Shown here: positions 45,064 through 53,746 of the stretch, piece by piece
Layout: the number at the start of each line of letters is the position of its first letter
Numbering within the stretch: the stretch's first letter is position 1
Assembly: GCA_964548165.1 (NCBI GenBank)
Contig: CAZJQD010000002.1
Span: 44,341 to 108,340 of the forward strand
From: CAZJQD01 sp964548165 [NCBI: uncultured bacterium]
Lineage (GTDB): Bacteria; UBA8481
Direction of reading: 5' to 3'
Length of the DNA: 64,000 nt
Position numbers and translations under genes: made by a program
Notes under the pieces: model-generated
What the model saw: the letters and a program-made list of their open reading frames with translations, nothing else
Database searches by the model: none
Told to the model about the DNA's origin: nothing

Positions 45064-48000
45064 TTAGCGGGTGAAAGTGCGAAGCAGGCCGAGGTCGCGG
45101 GTGACGGTCGGGGGTTGCCCGAAGCGGCCGGAGACGGTTCCCGCCGTTCTCAGGACCCCGCCATCGCCCTCGACGGCAAAAAGTCGCCCGATCTGAAGCG
45201 AGGTCATGACGTTACCGACGAGGCCCGCGGCGAGGCCGCAGGCGTAATTAAAGGCGTAATCACCCTCCAAAGAGGAGTAGCCGCGGGCCTGGAGGGTGTA
45301 ATTCCTGCCGAGGAGCAGGAAGTGGTCGGGCTCGATGGTCCGGACAACGCCCTTCTCGATGACGAAGTTTCCCCGCGCCGTTTCGTAGGTGCCTCGCGAG
45401 AAGAAGTCGAGGCGAAGGGTGCGCGATATGCCGTCGACGGGCTGAAGGGGCTCGAAGCGAGCCTGCGTCATCTTGACCCAGCCGGCGCCATTGATCGAGG
45501 CCAGGTCGCCCGAGCGACCAGCGAACGTGAGGTCGGCATCCACCCTGCCGGCATAGCCGCGGCTGTTGAGCCCTGCCTGGATCATGGCCTCCGTGAGGTC
45601 GATACCGCGCACCTGGGCCTTCGCCTCGTAGCTCCAGGGCGTCGTCCCGAGGTTGAGACGGATGCTGCCGTCATCGGCTCTGCCGCCCGCCCACGCTCCG
45701 GCGAGCTCGGTCAGGAAGAGAAGCCCGGCGGCGCCGTCGTAGCGGAATGCGCCGGCCACGTCCGAGAATGGCATGCCCAGGGCTTCGGCTTGCGCGTCGG
45801 AGAGGTGGCCGGTGACGAGCATGCGCCGTCCGTTATAGTCGAGGGTCGTGGCGATGGTGCCGTTTCCCTTGAGGTCGATGCGGGCGGCGGCATCAGACTT
45901 CGGGAGGGCCGCGAAGAGATCGCCGAGATCGGCGTCCCGCACGGCGAGACGCACCACCATCTTGTAGGGGTCCGCGAGTTCCATCTCGCCTTCCAGCCGG
46001 GCGTCCGCGGCGCCGAGCTTGCCGGCCAGCGAGGTCGCCCGGACCCTGCCTTCCCCGAAGACGAGTCGTCCCGTGACCGCGGTGAGCCCCCGGCGAAGGC
46101 CGGGGAGTTGAGCGCCGCCGCCCTTCAGAACGATGGCCCCGCTCCACTCGGCGCGATCGATCGGACCGTGTATCGAGAGCTGGTCGATGTCGACGGCGCC
46201 GGTCAGCGCTGCTCCACGCGGCAGGGGGCGATCGGATTCGTGCAGGAGTCCCAGGAGATCGGCAATCTGGGCGTCGGGAGCATGGACCGTCACGCGCCGA
46301 AAGACCGGTTGCGCGAACTTCTCCACGCTCCCGGAGACCCGTACCGCCGAGTTCCCGGTGCGGAACGTGAGCTCGCGGGCGACGAAGGAGTCCGGACTGA
46401 AGGCGGCCTCGCCGCGGACATCGGCGAGCGCGGCCGCCAGGAACGGGAGCCGCAGCGTGGCTCCGGTCAGCCGCGCGGTGCCGCCGGCGTCCGGGTTCTT
46501 GCGGGCACCGCGCAGGGTGAGCGCGAGGTCTTCGGCCGTGCCTGCGGCGGTGTAGCCCTCCGGGAGAAATTCAGCATAGGCTTCGAGCCGCGCCTTGCCG
46601 AGGGCGAGCGCCAGGGCCCACGGGACGCTGTCAGCCAGGGGTATCGTTCCGTGAATGCGCATGGGGGCGCCGAGGTGAGCGGCCGTGAGCTCGTGCGCCA
46701 CGAGGCGGTCGGCGGCGACGGTGAGCCTCCCGGCAAGATCGCTGACCGCCAGTCGTTCACCCTTGGTGAGCGCCGCGCCGAGGAAGACCACCTCGCCCTC
46801 GGTCGTGTCGATTCGGCCTCGTCGCCCCCTGACCGAGACCTGGCCGTCGAGCGATCCCGCGGAGACGCTGATGCCTTGTGACGCAAGGTATTTGCCTCCG
46901 AGCGCGGCCATCGCTACAAGCTCCGCTTTCCGCAACTCCACGGAGAGATCCAGGGATTCGTCGGGCGCGACCGATCCGGAGACTGCGGCCCGACCTGCCC
47001 CGGCCGCGATCGCGACCTCGTGGAGCGTGATCCGGCGATCGCGCGCAATGTCCATCGTTCCCCCGACGAGGCGGACAGGTCCCGAAAAGGCCGCGTGCAC
47101 GAGCGAGGCGTCCCGGAACGCGACCGTGCCCCAGGCGCCTCGCGGCTGGATCCGCACGGTCGCGCCCACCCGGCCCTTCAGACCGACGCCCTCGGGCAAG
47201 AGGGCCGCGAGGCGGTCGACGAGAAAGGACGGCGTGCTGATCGTGAGGTCGTAGGGTTCGCGGCTGGTGGCACGATGGGCCGGGGCCGATACGGTGTCCG
47301 CCCCCCCGGTCGCCGGGTCCTCGCTGGCAGGCGAACGGGAGGTGAGCGACGCCAGGCCGTCATCGCCGCCTATCGCCGGCGCTCCCGCCGATCGCCGCGA
47401 CGCGTTCACGGGCCGCCAGGTGCCCGAGACCGCGACGGCGTCACCGTCCCAGGTGAAGGCGACCGTGTCGACCTTGACCTCTCCGCCGGAAACCTGGATT
47501 CGCCCTCGGATCTCGGCCAGCTCGGCGACCTCGGCGGGGAGCCGCGTCCCGGCCGCCGCGACGATACCGGCCGGCACGGTGATCGCCATGCCGCGAGCCA
47601 GCGCCGTGAGCTCGACGCGGTCCGGGAAGCGGTCCTGCCAGACGAGGCGACCCGCTGACGGGCCCCGGGGTCGAAACTTCTGGAGGTCCGCGACGATTGA
47701 GGCCGGGGCGAGGGCCAGGAGACGGTCGACGGGCCCGTCCCACTCCACCCGCGCTGTCGACGCCGAGGAGTTTCTGCCGGTCACGGTTGCCGTGACACGC
47801 AACGGGTGGTCGCCGCTTCCCAGTCGCAGGTCTTCCACCAGGACGCTCCAATCCTCCATCCTGGGCGACCATTGCCCCTCGATCCGGTTCGTGCGAAATT
47901 CCTGGGTGATCACCTGGCCGCGGCCAGGGAGCTTGAGGGTGAGGCGGCGGCCGGAGAGAGACCCGCGAATTTCCAGGGTATCGGGGAGAGCCTGCGCCCA

Positions 48001-48786
48001 CGCGCGGCTGTCCCTGTCTCCGCTCGCTGGCATCGGACCCGCCCATGTCAGGCGAAGTTCGCCGCCGAGTCCCTCGGCGCGATGGGGCAGGCCAGCGGCT
48101 GCCAGCCATTCCGCCGGCAGGTCGACGGCGCTCAGCTCGGCCGTGGATTCCGCGAGTTTGACGAGCGCACGCACCGTCACGGGCCGGCCCGAGAATTGGT
48201 CGAGCTCGGCCTCGAACCGCGTGGCCGCTCCGGTCAGGGCGAGCCGGCGGAATCCGGCCGTCCAGCCGTGCACCGGTCGGCGCGGCGCCAGGACGTGGAG
48301 ATAGGTATTGGCGGAGAGGAACGCGGGCACGGGCGCCGTGGTCGGCTGGGCGGCCAATTCCGCGTGCAAGTCCATCCAGTTCCAGCCGCCCCTTCGCTCG
48401 CGCAGGTACACGTCCGCGTCGACGAGTCGAATGCTGGCAACCTCGAATTGCCCGCGAACCAGCTTCCACCAGCTCGGGCGTACCCGCACGGTGGAGGCCC
48501 TGAGCATGAGGCCGGCGTCCTGGCCGGTCTCACCACGGTCCCAGATCCGGACATTGCGAAGGACGAGCCCGTAGAGGGCCGAGACCTCCACGCTCTCGGC
48601 ATCGAGCGGGCGTGCGAGCGCCTCCGAGGCCACGCGCTCCACCTGGTCGACCTGCACGGATCGCTCGATGAGCAGTCGCATGGTGACGCTGACGGCCAGG
48701 AGCAGGAGGGCGAAGGCGGCCAGGGTGACGAGGACGGATCGCGGAACGCGCCCGGCGATATTCCTCGGATTGACAAACCTGTGCAC
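45064..48786 (-). CDS. AsmA-like membrane-anchored envelope protein
   Basis: 1,240 residues when started at GTG 48786; the longer frame to 48915 would run into divergent miaA and gives an Arg/Gly-rich, non-family N-terminus. A single N-terminal helix (about 17-39) is followed by an AsmA-type N-domain (RSVQVDQVERVASEALARPL, LYGLVLRNVRIWD, WNWMDLHAEL), a very long beta-repeat region and an AsmA C-terminal domain (LNSRGYAGRVDADLTFAGR, FEKL-type LDFFSRGTYETARGNFVIEKG). Large AsmA-like proteins (TamB, YhdP, YdbH) form periplasmic bridges for phospholipid transport to the outer membrane. It is the second of this superfamily in the window, after the TamB-like gene at 1-2919. A region near residues 500-530 has an acidic, low-complexity insert. 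Confidence 0.8.
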   Translation of the reverse strand: MHRFVNPRNIAGRVPRSVLVTLAAFALLLLAVSVTMRLLIERSVQVDQVERVASEALARPLDAESVEVSALYGLVLRNVRIWDRGETGQDAGLMLRASTVRVRPSWWKLVRGQFEVASIRLVDADVYLRERRGGWNWMDLHAELAAQPTTAPVPAFLSANTYLHVLAPRRPVHGWTAGFRRLALTGAATRFEAELDQFSGRPVTVRALVKLAESTAELSAVDLPAEWLAAAGLPHRAEGLGGELRLTWAGPMPASGDRDSRAWAQALPDTLEIRGSLSGRRLTLKLPGRGQVITQEFRTNRIEGQWSPRMEDWSVLVEDLRLGSGDHPLRVTATVTGRNSSASTARVEWDGPVDRLLALAPASIVADLQKFRPRGPSAGRLVWQDRFPDRVELTALARGMAITVPAGIVAAAGTRLPAEVAELAEIRGRIQVSGGEVKVDTVAFTWDGDAVAVSGTWRPVNASRRSAGAPAIGGDDGLASLTSRSPASEDPATGGADTVSAPAHRATSREPYDLTISTPSFLVDRLAALLPEGVGLKGRVGATVRIQPRGAWGTVAFRDASLVHAAFSGPVRLVGGTMDIARDRRITLHEVAIAAGAGRAAVSGSVAPDESLDLSVELRKAELVAMAALGGKYLASQGISVSAGSLDGQVSVRGRRGRIDTTEGEVVFLGAALTKGERLAVSDLAGRLTVAADRLVAHELTAAHLGAPMRIHGTIPLADSVPWALALALGKARLEAYAEFLPEGYTAAGTAEDLALTLRGARKNPDAGGTARLTGATLRLPFLAAALADVRGEAAFSPDSFVARELTFRTGNSAVRVSGSVEKFAQPVFRRVTVHAPDAQIADLLGLLHESDRPLPRGAALTGAVDIDQLSIHGPIDRAEWSGAIVLKGGGAQLPGLRRGLTAVTGRLVFGEGRVRATSLAGKLGAADARLEGEMELADPYKMVVRLAVRDADLGDLFAALPKSDAAARIDLKGNGTIATTLDYNGRRMLVTGHLSDAQAEALGMPFSDVAGAFRYDGAAGLLFLTELAGAWAGGRADDGSIRLNLGTTPWSYEAKAQVRGIDLTEAMIQAGLNSRGYAGRVDADLTFAGRSGDLASINGAGWVKMTQARFEPLQPVDGISRTLRLDFFSRGTYETARGNFVIEKGVVRTIEPDHFLLLGRNYTLQARGYSSLEGDYAFNYACGLAAGLVGNVMTSLQIGRLFAVEGDGGVLRTAGTVSGRFGQPPTVTRDLGLLRTFTR

Positions 48787-48806
48787 GCGCCCTATTCCTC
48801 TCGTCG

Positions 48807-49763
48807 ATGGACCCCTATTCCCTCGTCCGCCGGATCCTCGACGCCGGCCTGGTCCCGGCCATCGTCGGACCCACCGCCTCCGGCAAGACCGCGTGTGCGA
48901 TCCGGCTCGCGGCACATTTCGGGGGGGCTCTGGAAGTAGTATCGGCAGACGCTTTCCAGGTGTATAGGGGGATGGAGATCGGAACCGCGAAACCGACCAG
49001 GGCCGAGCGCGAGGCCGTGCGTCATCACCTCGTGGACATCTGCGATCCCGGCGATTCCTACGCGGCTGGCCGGTTCATGCAGGAGGCCGCCCGTGCCCTG
49101 GATGACATCAAGGAACGGGGCCGGATACCCCTCGTCGTGGGAGGTAGCGGACTCTACCTCTCGGCGCTCCTCTACGGCCTGCACGCCGCTCAGGGTCCCG
49201 ATGCCGGTGCCGACGCCGGCGTCGATTCCTCCGCCGATCCCGTCGCCGTGCCGGATGCGGAGCAGGACGCCCGGGCCATGGACCGCAACAGTCTCCTCCA
49301 GGCGCTTGTCGCCCTGGACCCCGCCGCGGCCGCCGCGCTCGTGGCCGCTCCCCGCCCGCGGATCCTGCGAGCGGTGGAACTGGTCCGGGAAGCAGGCCGG
49401 CCCCTCGCCGAGATCCGACAGGGTCGGCGCCAGGTCTCCGCGCACAGGTTTCGCATCATCCGGCTGGTGACCGACCGCCGTGGCGTTCTCTATCCGCGGA
49501 TCAACGAGCGCGCCCGCGACATGTTCGCGCGCGGGCTCGTGGAGGAGGTCGAGGGCTTGAGGCGAGCGGGGATCGGCCGCGACGCGCCCTCCCAGCGCGC
49601 CATCGGTTACCGGGAGGCGCATCGAGTCCTGGACGGCGAGCTGACGAGCGCCGAGGCCATCGCGCTGACGCAGAGGAACACGCGGCGTTACGCGAAGAGG
49701 CAGGAGACCTGGTTCCGCACCCAGTTTCCCGGGGACGATGTCGTCACGCTGGCTGTCGACTAG
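48807..49763 (+). CDS. miaA: tRNA dimethylallyltransferase (MiaA)
   Basis: 318 residues. The P-loop GPTASGKT lies near residues 20-27. Family motifs follow: DAFQVYRGMEIGTAKPT (usually D-SMQVYKG; the serine is alanine here), HHLVDICDPGDSYAAGRF, VVGGSGLYLSALLYG and the late RAIGYREAH. MiaA transfers a dimethylallyl group to A37 of tRNAs reading UNN codons. An acidic, Asp/Ala-rich insert (about 133-155) lies after the first conserved half. Its start codon is 20 bases from the divergent AsmA-like start, so the two promoters must overlap each other's coding sequence or leaders. Confidence 0.95.
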   Translation: MDPYSLVRRILDAGLVPAIVGPTASGKTACAIRLAAHFGGALEVVSADAFQVYRGMEIGTAKPTRAEREAVRHHLVDICDPGDSYAAGRFMQEAARALDDIKERGRIPLVVGGSGLYLSALLYGLHAAQGPDAGADAGVDSSADPVAVPDAEQDARAMDRNSLLQALVALDPAAAAALVAAPRPRILRAVELVREAGRPLAEIRQGRRQVSAHRFRIIRLVTDRRGVLYPRINERARDMFARGLVEEVEGLRRAGIGRDAPSQRAIGYREAHRVLDGELTSAEAIALTQRNTRRYAKRQETWFRTQFPGDDVVTLAVD

Positions 49764-49790
49764 AGCACGTGACGAAAGGTTCCCACGGTT

Positions 49791-49867
49791 TGCCATTCCC
49801 GCGCAGGCGGGAATCCGCGTCGAGACAGTGCCGTTGGGCCTGGAACCCCGCCATCGCGGGAATGACA
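49791..49867. repeat. REP/MITE-like palindromic element (77 bp)
   Basis: Terminal inverted repeats TGCCATTCCCGCG (49791-49803) and CGCGGGAATGACA (49855-49867) match at 12 of 13 positions. Each end also forms its own hairpin (ATTCCCGC...GCGGGAAT at 49795-49814). This CATTCCCGC/GCGGGAATGA type of element is found dispersed in many bacterial genomes. It fills the gap after miaA and may act as a bidirectional terminator. Confidence 0.75.
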
Positions 49868-49934
49868 GAAAACGGAACGGGAAGATTCCTTAGCCCATCG
49901 CTCTAGCCGCCGCCTATCTGCTGACCAGGTCTGA

Positions 49935-50672
49935 TCAGATATTGAGGCGTTTGAAGACGACTTCCGGGATCGACTTGATGACCGTCATGATCGGTCGCCA
50001 CCACCAGGGGAGGTAGACGACGTCCTTGTGGCTTCGGATCGCGTGGTAAATCCCGTCGCCGACGGTCTCGGGGGCGGCGAAGAGCGCGTTCTTGGGCAGG
50101 CTCGCGGTCATCGGGGTGTCGACGAAGCCGGGCTTGATGGTGACGACGTGGACGCCGGACGACGCCAGGCTATTACGCAGGCCCCCGAGAAAGACGTCGA
50201 GCCCCCCCTTGGCGGCGCCGTAGACGTAGTTCTTCCGCCGGCCGCGATCGCCAGCCACGGATCCGATCACCGCGATGGTTCCGCGCCCTGATCGCGCCAG
50301 CCGGGGCGCGATCAGCGTGAGAAGCGCCACGACGCTCGTGAAGTTCACCTGGATGCTTTCCAGCGCCGCGGTCACATCTTCCGCGGCCGTCTCCTGGTCG
50401 ACGAGCGCGCCGTGCGCGATGAGCACCAGGTCGAGATCGGGAAGGGCCTCGAAGGAGGCATCGACGATCCCGGCGTGGAGGTCGGTGCGCCGGACGTCAA
50501 GGGTGAGGGTCGCGACCGACCGCGCGCCGCGCACCCGGAGATCCGAAGCGAGCGTGGCCAGCTTCTCCCCGTCGCGGGCGACGAGGACGAGCGGCATGCC
50601 GTCCGCGGCGAACCGCCGGGCCGCGGCGACCGCGATCGCCGAGGTGGCTCCGATGATGAGGGCTCCGTTCAT
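49935..50672 (-). CDS. dprE2: SDR family reductase, DprE2-like
   Basis: 245 residues of a short-chain dehydrogenase. The nucleotide-binding turn is GATSAIA (8-14), in the place of the GxxxGxG loop, as in DprE2 proteins. The catalytic Ser138 (VIGSVAG) and Tyr151/Lys155 (YGAAK) are present. The C-terminal amphipathic LPWWWRPIMTVIKSIPEVVFKRLNI suggests membrane association. DprE2 reduces the 2'-keto intermediate made by DprE1, completing epimerisation of polyprenyl-phosphoryl ribose to arabinose. The ATG follows the dprE1 stop by one base (TGACATG), so the pair is translationally coupled, as in mycobacteria. Substrate specificity here is inferred. Confidence 0.75.
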   Translation of the reverse strand: MNGALIIGATSAIAVAAARRFAADGMPLVLVARDGEKLATLASDLRVRGARSVATLTLDVRRTDLHAGIVDASFEALPDLDLVLIAHGALVDQETAAEDVTAALESIQVNFTSVVALLTLIAPRLARSGRGTIAVIGSVAGDRGRRKNYVYGAAKGGLDVFLGGLRNSLASSGVHVVTIKPGFVDTPMTASLPKNALFAAPETVGDGIYHAIRSHKDVVYLPWWWRPIMTVIKSIPEVVFKRLNI

Positions 50673-50673
50673 G

Positions 50674-51993
50674 TCAGGACCTTTCGTGCACGCGACGCCA
50701 GAAGCTGGAGGAGCATGCCGGATCGATGTGGGGCTCGAAGTCGCGCGCCTGCGGGAAGAAGGCCGCGAACGATGCGGCGCTCATGCGCGCATCCTTCGCG
50801 GGATAGACGGCGCCGCCCGCGGCCCTGGTGATCGCGTCGAGCCTCTCGCAGAGGTCAAGGACGGGCGCGCCGTTCATCGGGAAGTCCAGGGCGATCGTGA
50901 TGCCGCGGCGCGGGAACGAGAGCAGGCCGGCCGGCGCGGCGGAGCCGAAGGTCTTGAGCACGGTGAGGTAGGATCCCGTCGTCGAGCCGATGACCTCGTG
51001 GAAGATGGCGCGAAAGGCGTCCTGGGGATCTTCCCCCGGGAGCACGCACTGGTACTGGAGGAAACCGGCGGCGCCGTAGAGACGGTTCCAGTGGTCGACG
51101 CCGTCAAGCGGGAAGAAGTAGGAGCGATAATCCTGGAGTTCGCGACGCGTGCGGCCGGCGGTGCGGTGGGCCTGCCACGAGTTGAAGATGCGGAGGCTGG
51201 CGTCGTTGAGAAACAGCCCCGGCATGCGGCCGGGAACACCCAGCGCGCGTCGACGGGGCGGCATCGCGGGTCGCCCGTGCGGGGGAGACGGCGCGTGATT
51301 GGCGCGCAGAAAGAGCCCTCGCCCGCGCGCATCGCGCCGGGCTCTCCAGTCCGCCCAGGCGACGGTGTATTCCCAGTCGCGCTCGGACGCGGCCGAGAGG
51401 GCGATGAAGTCCTCGAGCGTGGCAAAGGGGATCGTCTCGACTTCCATCCACGCCGACGGAATGCGGCGCATCCGGATCGTGACGTCGAGAATGAGCCCGG
51501 TCAGGCCGAGCCCGCCGATGGTGGCGCGGAAGAGCTCGGGCTCCTGGTCGCGCCGGCAAGCGAGCGTTCGGCCATCGGAGCGGGCCAGGGTGAACGCCTC
51601 GACGTGGTCGCCGAAGGACCCGGTGCGGTGGTGGTTCTTCCCGTGGATATCGTTGGCGACGGCGCCGCCCGCCGATATGAGCTCGGTGCCGGGAACGACC
51701 GGCAGAAACCACCCCCTGGGCGCAAAGGCGTCCAGGATGCTTGCCAGCGTCATGCCGCTCTCGACGGTCAAGAGGCCCGCGGCCTCGTCAAAGGACCGGA
51801 AGTGATCCAGGCGGCGGGTGTCGAGGAGGGTGCCATCGGCGTTGAGGCATGTGTCCCCGTAACTGCGTCCGCGCCCGCGCGGCAGCCACGGACGCTCCGG
51901 TTGGAAATCGAGCGTGGCGCGTTCCAACACGTGAACGCGCTGATGGCCAGGCCGGGGCCAGCGGCCCCAGCTCTCGTAGAGCTCCTCGCTCAT
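50674..51993 (-). CDS. dprE1: FAD-dependent oxidoreductase, DprE1-like (decaprenylphosphoryl-ribose oxidase)
   Basis: 439 residues. The FAD-binding PCMH domain has RGRGRSYGD (39-47) and PGTELISAGG then DIHGKNHHRTGSFGDHVE (101-132), the motif specific to DprE1-type oxidases. The C-terminal arm has FPRRGITIALDFP and VYPAKDAR; Lys400 matches the catalytic lysine (Lys418) of the M. tuberculosis enzyme. The residue equivalent to its inhibitor-binding Cys387 is Ala368 here. It oxidises the 2'-hydroxyl of polyprenyl-phosphoryl ribose. The start overlaps the preceding gene's stop (ATGA) and it is directly followed by dprE2. Its place in a poly-gamma-glutamate operon is unusual. Confidence 0.85.
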   Translation of the reverse strand: MSEELYESWGRWPRPGHQRVHVLERATLDFQPERPWLPRGRGRSYGDTCLNADGTLLDTRRLDHFRSFDEAAGLLTVESGMTLASILDAFAPRGWFLPVVPGTELISAGGAVANDIHGKNHHRTGSFGDHVEAFTLARSDGRTLACRRDQEPELFRATIGGLGLTGLILDVTIRMRRIPSAWMEVETIPFATLEDFIALSAASERDWEYTVAWADWRARRDARGRGLFLRANHAPSPPHGRPAMPPRRRALGVPGRMPGLFLNDASLRIFNSWQAHRTAGRTRRELQDYRSYFFPLDGVDHWNRLYGAAGFLQYQCVLPGEDPQDAFRAIFHEVIGSTTGSYLTVLKTFGSAAPAGLLSFPRRGITIALDFPMNGAPVLDLCERLDAITRAAGGAVYPAKDARMSAASFAAFFPQARDFEPHIDPACSSSFWRRVHERS

Positions 51994-52652
51994 CGCCGCG
52001 CGGCCGTTGTGATGCGCGGCGCGCCGGGCGCGGCTTCACCCTGGCGGACATCGCGAAGGGGGATCGAGGGCGCGACGAGGATGCCGGGCGCCGATGTGCC
52101 TCGCGGTCGGATGACGAAGCGGTGGAGTCCCGCTGGAACGGGGATGAGCACCCGATCCGCCACGCTCGGGACGCGTCCCGTTCTCGAACGTGATGGCCGC
52201 CGATAGGTGGTGATGTCGGAGCGACGGGTTCGAAAGGTCACGGCAAGCAGGGCGGCGCCGTTTCGGCGCACGTCCACGAGGTAGCGCTGATCGCCGCGGA
52301 GCGAGGGGGTGAACTCCAGGCGCGTGCTGAGTGCGAGCGTGGTGGGACCGTGCAGTTCGATCTCGACCGGGGTGTCGCGGGTTGCCCGGTACGTGGAAAT
52401 CTCCCGCTCCCGGCTGATCAACTCCACAGCGCCCGCGTGAAGGGCGGGCATGAGCCCCACGGTGCGGACTGGCCGCGAGGCCCGAACTCGCGGTTCAGCG
52501 CTCGCACCCGCGCGAGGCCCGTTGATCGCCGCCGCCGGCGTCGCGCTCTCGGCCATGGCAGGCGGCGGAAGGGAAATCGTCGTGAACGAGACGCTTGCGA
52601 GGAACAGGACTGCGGCGCGAAGGGTGCATCTCAGTCGGACGATGGTTATCAC
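51990..52652 (-). CDS. Secreted protein of unknown function in the pgs/dpr operon
   Basis: About 220 residues if started at the GTG (52652) that overlaps the pgsW stop as GTGA; an ATG at 52670 is the alternative and gives a 22-base overlap. A signal peptide (LRAAVLFLASVSFTTISL, cleavage after PPAMA) is followed by an Arg-rich, beta-strand-like mature part (LALSTRLEFTPSLRGDQRYLVDVRRNG, VADRVLIPVPAGLHRFVIRP). The strand pattern resembles a carbohydrate-binding or Ig-like fold, but I recognise no family. It occupies the position where a PgsA/CapA-type protein would be in other PGA operons, though it shows no CapA metallophosphatase motifs. It is coupled to dprE1 by an ATGA overlap. Confidence 0.7.
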   Translation of the reverse strand: MITIVRLRCTLRAAVLFLASVSFTTISLPPPAMAESATPAAAINGPRAGASAEPRVRASRPVRTVGLMPALHAGAVELISREREISTYRATRDTPVEIELHGPTTLALSTRLEFTPSLRGDQRYLVDVRRNGAALLAVTFRTRRSDITTYRRPSRSRTGRVPSVADRVLIPVPAGLHRFVIRPRGTSAPGILVAPSIPLRDVRQGEAAPGAPRITTAARR

Positions 52653-53746
52653 GTCTCTACTGTACGACATCGTCGGCAGGCTGGCACTCTTGCCGCGACG
52701 ATCACGGCAGTGAGGAGAACGAGGAGGGCGGCCGCCGAGGACCACGGATCGTAGCGGATTTCCGCAAACGCGGGCCCCCTGGCAACGGCGCCGAACAAGC
52801 CGGGATCCATCGGCAATCGCTGGTGGCGCGCGACTTGTTCCATTTCCAGGAGGTGTAGGATCGGCAGTCCGCGATCCGCGAAGCGGATGAGCGTACCCCG
52901 CGCGGGGAAGTTCTGCCGGGCCAGGCGCGTGACAAGTCCCGAGGGAATGACGCGCCCGTTGACGGTGGCTCCCAGGGAAGCGAGCCCTCCGCCCACGTTG
53001 ATGGCGGCCCGGACCTGTCGACCGGGCAACGTGGATGCTACCGAGTCGTAGATCGCCATGCGCCTGGCGATGGCCTCGTCCAGCGTCTCGGGTTCGATGA
53101 GGGGGACGTGGTGACGGAGGGCGGCATCCTTGAGCATCGCGCGCCCCTCTTCGGAAAGGCCCCTGCCGCGATCCTTGCCACCTCCGTAGGTCGCGGCCAC
53201 CGAGCGCACGCGGGTCAGGCCCGACTCCCTCAGCACCGCCTCCATGTCCAGCCAGGTCCACTCCGGATTCGTGGCGCCGAACGAGGAGGCGCCCAGCGAC
53301 GTGATGACGATCGGTTCGAGCTCCAGCACCTCGCAGGCCGCGAGGACGGCGACATTGGCGCCCGGGAAGGAACCCGTGAAGGCGACGGCGATCGGATCGC
53401 CCTTCCGGAGGTTAGCCTCCTTGAGCATGTCGACGATCGCGGCGGCGAAGTTGGGATTGGTTACCGCAAGCTTGGACGCGAGGACACCGCGATCGGTGGA
53501 GATGGCGGAGAATTCCGGGCCGACGATGCCGGTCGCGAGCGGATCATTGAGCGGATCGAGGGGGATGCCGAGGCTCGCGGCGGCCTGCGCGAGCGCCTGG
53601 AGGGATCGATCCGCGCGCGCGGCCGCGGCCACTTTCTCGTCCCGCCAGGGCGTCGGGATCTCCTGCCGCCGGGCCTGGGCCCACGCGAAGAGGGCGACTG
53701 CCAGGAGCGCCAGGAATACGAGCCGGCCGCGGGTGATGGCGGTCAC
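52649..53746 (-). CDS. pgsW: Poly-gamma-glutamate system protein (PgsW-type)
   Basis: 365 residues with an N-terminal hydrophobic segment (RLVFLALLAVALFAWA) and a C-terminal helix (WSSAAALLVLLTAVIVAARV). The core has TGIVGPEFSAISTDRG, AVAFTGSFPGANVAVLAACE, VITSLGASSFGATNPEWTW and INVGGGLASLGAT. These fit the conserved 'poly-gamma-glutamate system protein' family that accompanies PgsB and PgsC in many loci. Its molecular function is unknown; the paired membrane ends and an extracytoplasmic core suggest a role in polymer assembly or export. It starts on the pgsC stop (ATGA). Confidence 0.75.
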   Translation of the reverse strand: MTAITRGRLVFLALLAVALFAWAQARRQEIPTPWRDEKVAAAARADRSLQALAQAAASLGIPLDPLNDPLATGIVGPEFSAISTDRGVLASKLAVTNPNFAAAIVDMLKEANLRKGDPIAVAFTGSFPGANVAVLAACEVLELEPIVITSLGASSFGATNPEWTWLDMEAVLRESGLTRVRSVAATYGGGKDRGRGLSEEGRAMLKDAALRHHVPLIEPETLDEAIARRMAIYDSVASTLPGRQVRAAINVGGGLASLGATVNGRVIPSGLVTRLARQNFPARGTLIRFADRGLPILHLLEMEQVARHQRLPMDPGLFGAVARGPAFAEIRYDPWSSAAALLVLLTAVIVAARVPACRRCRTVET

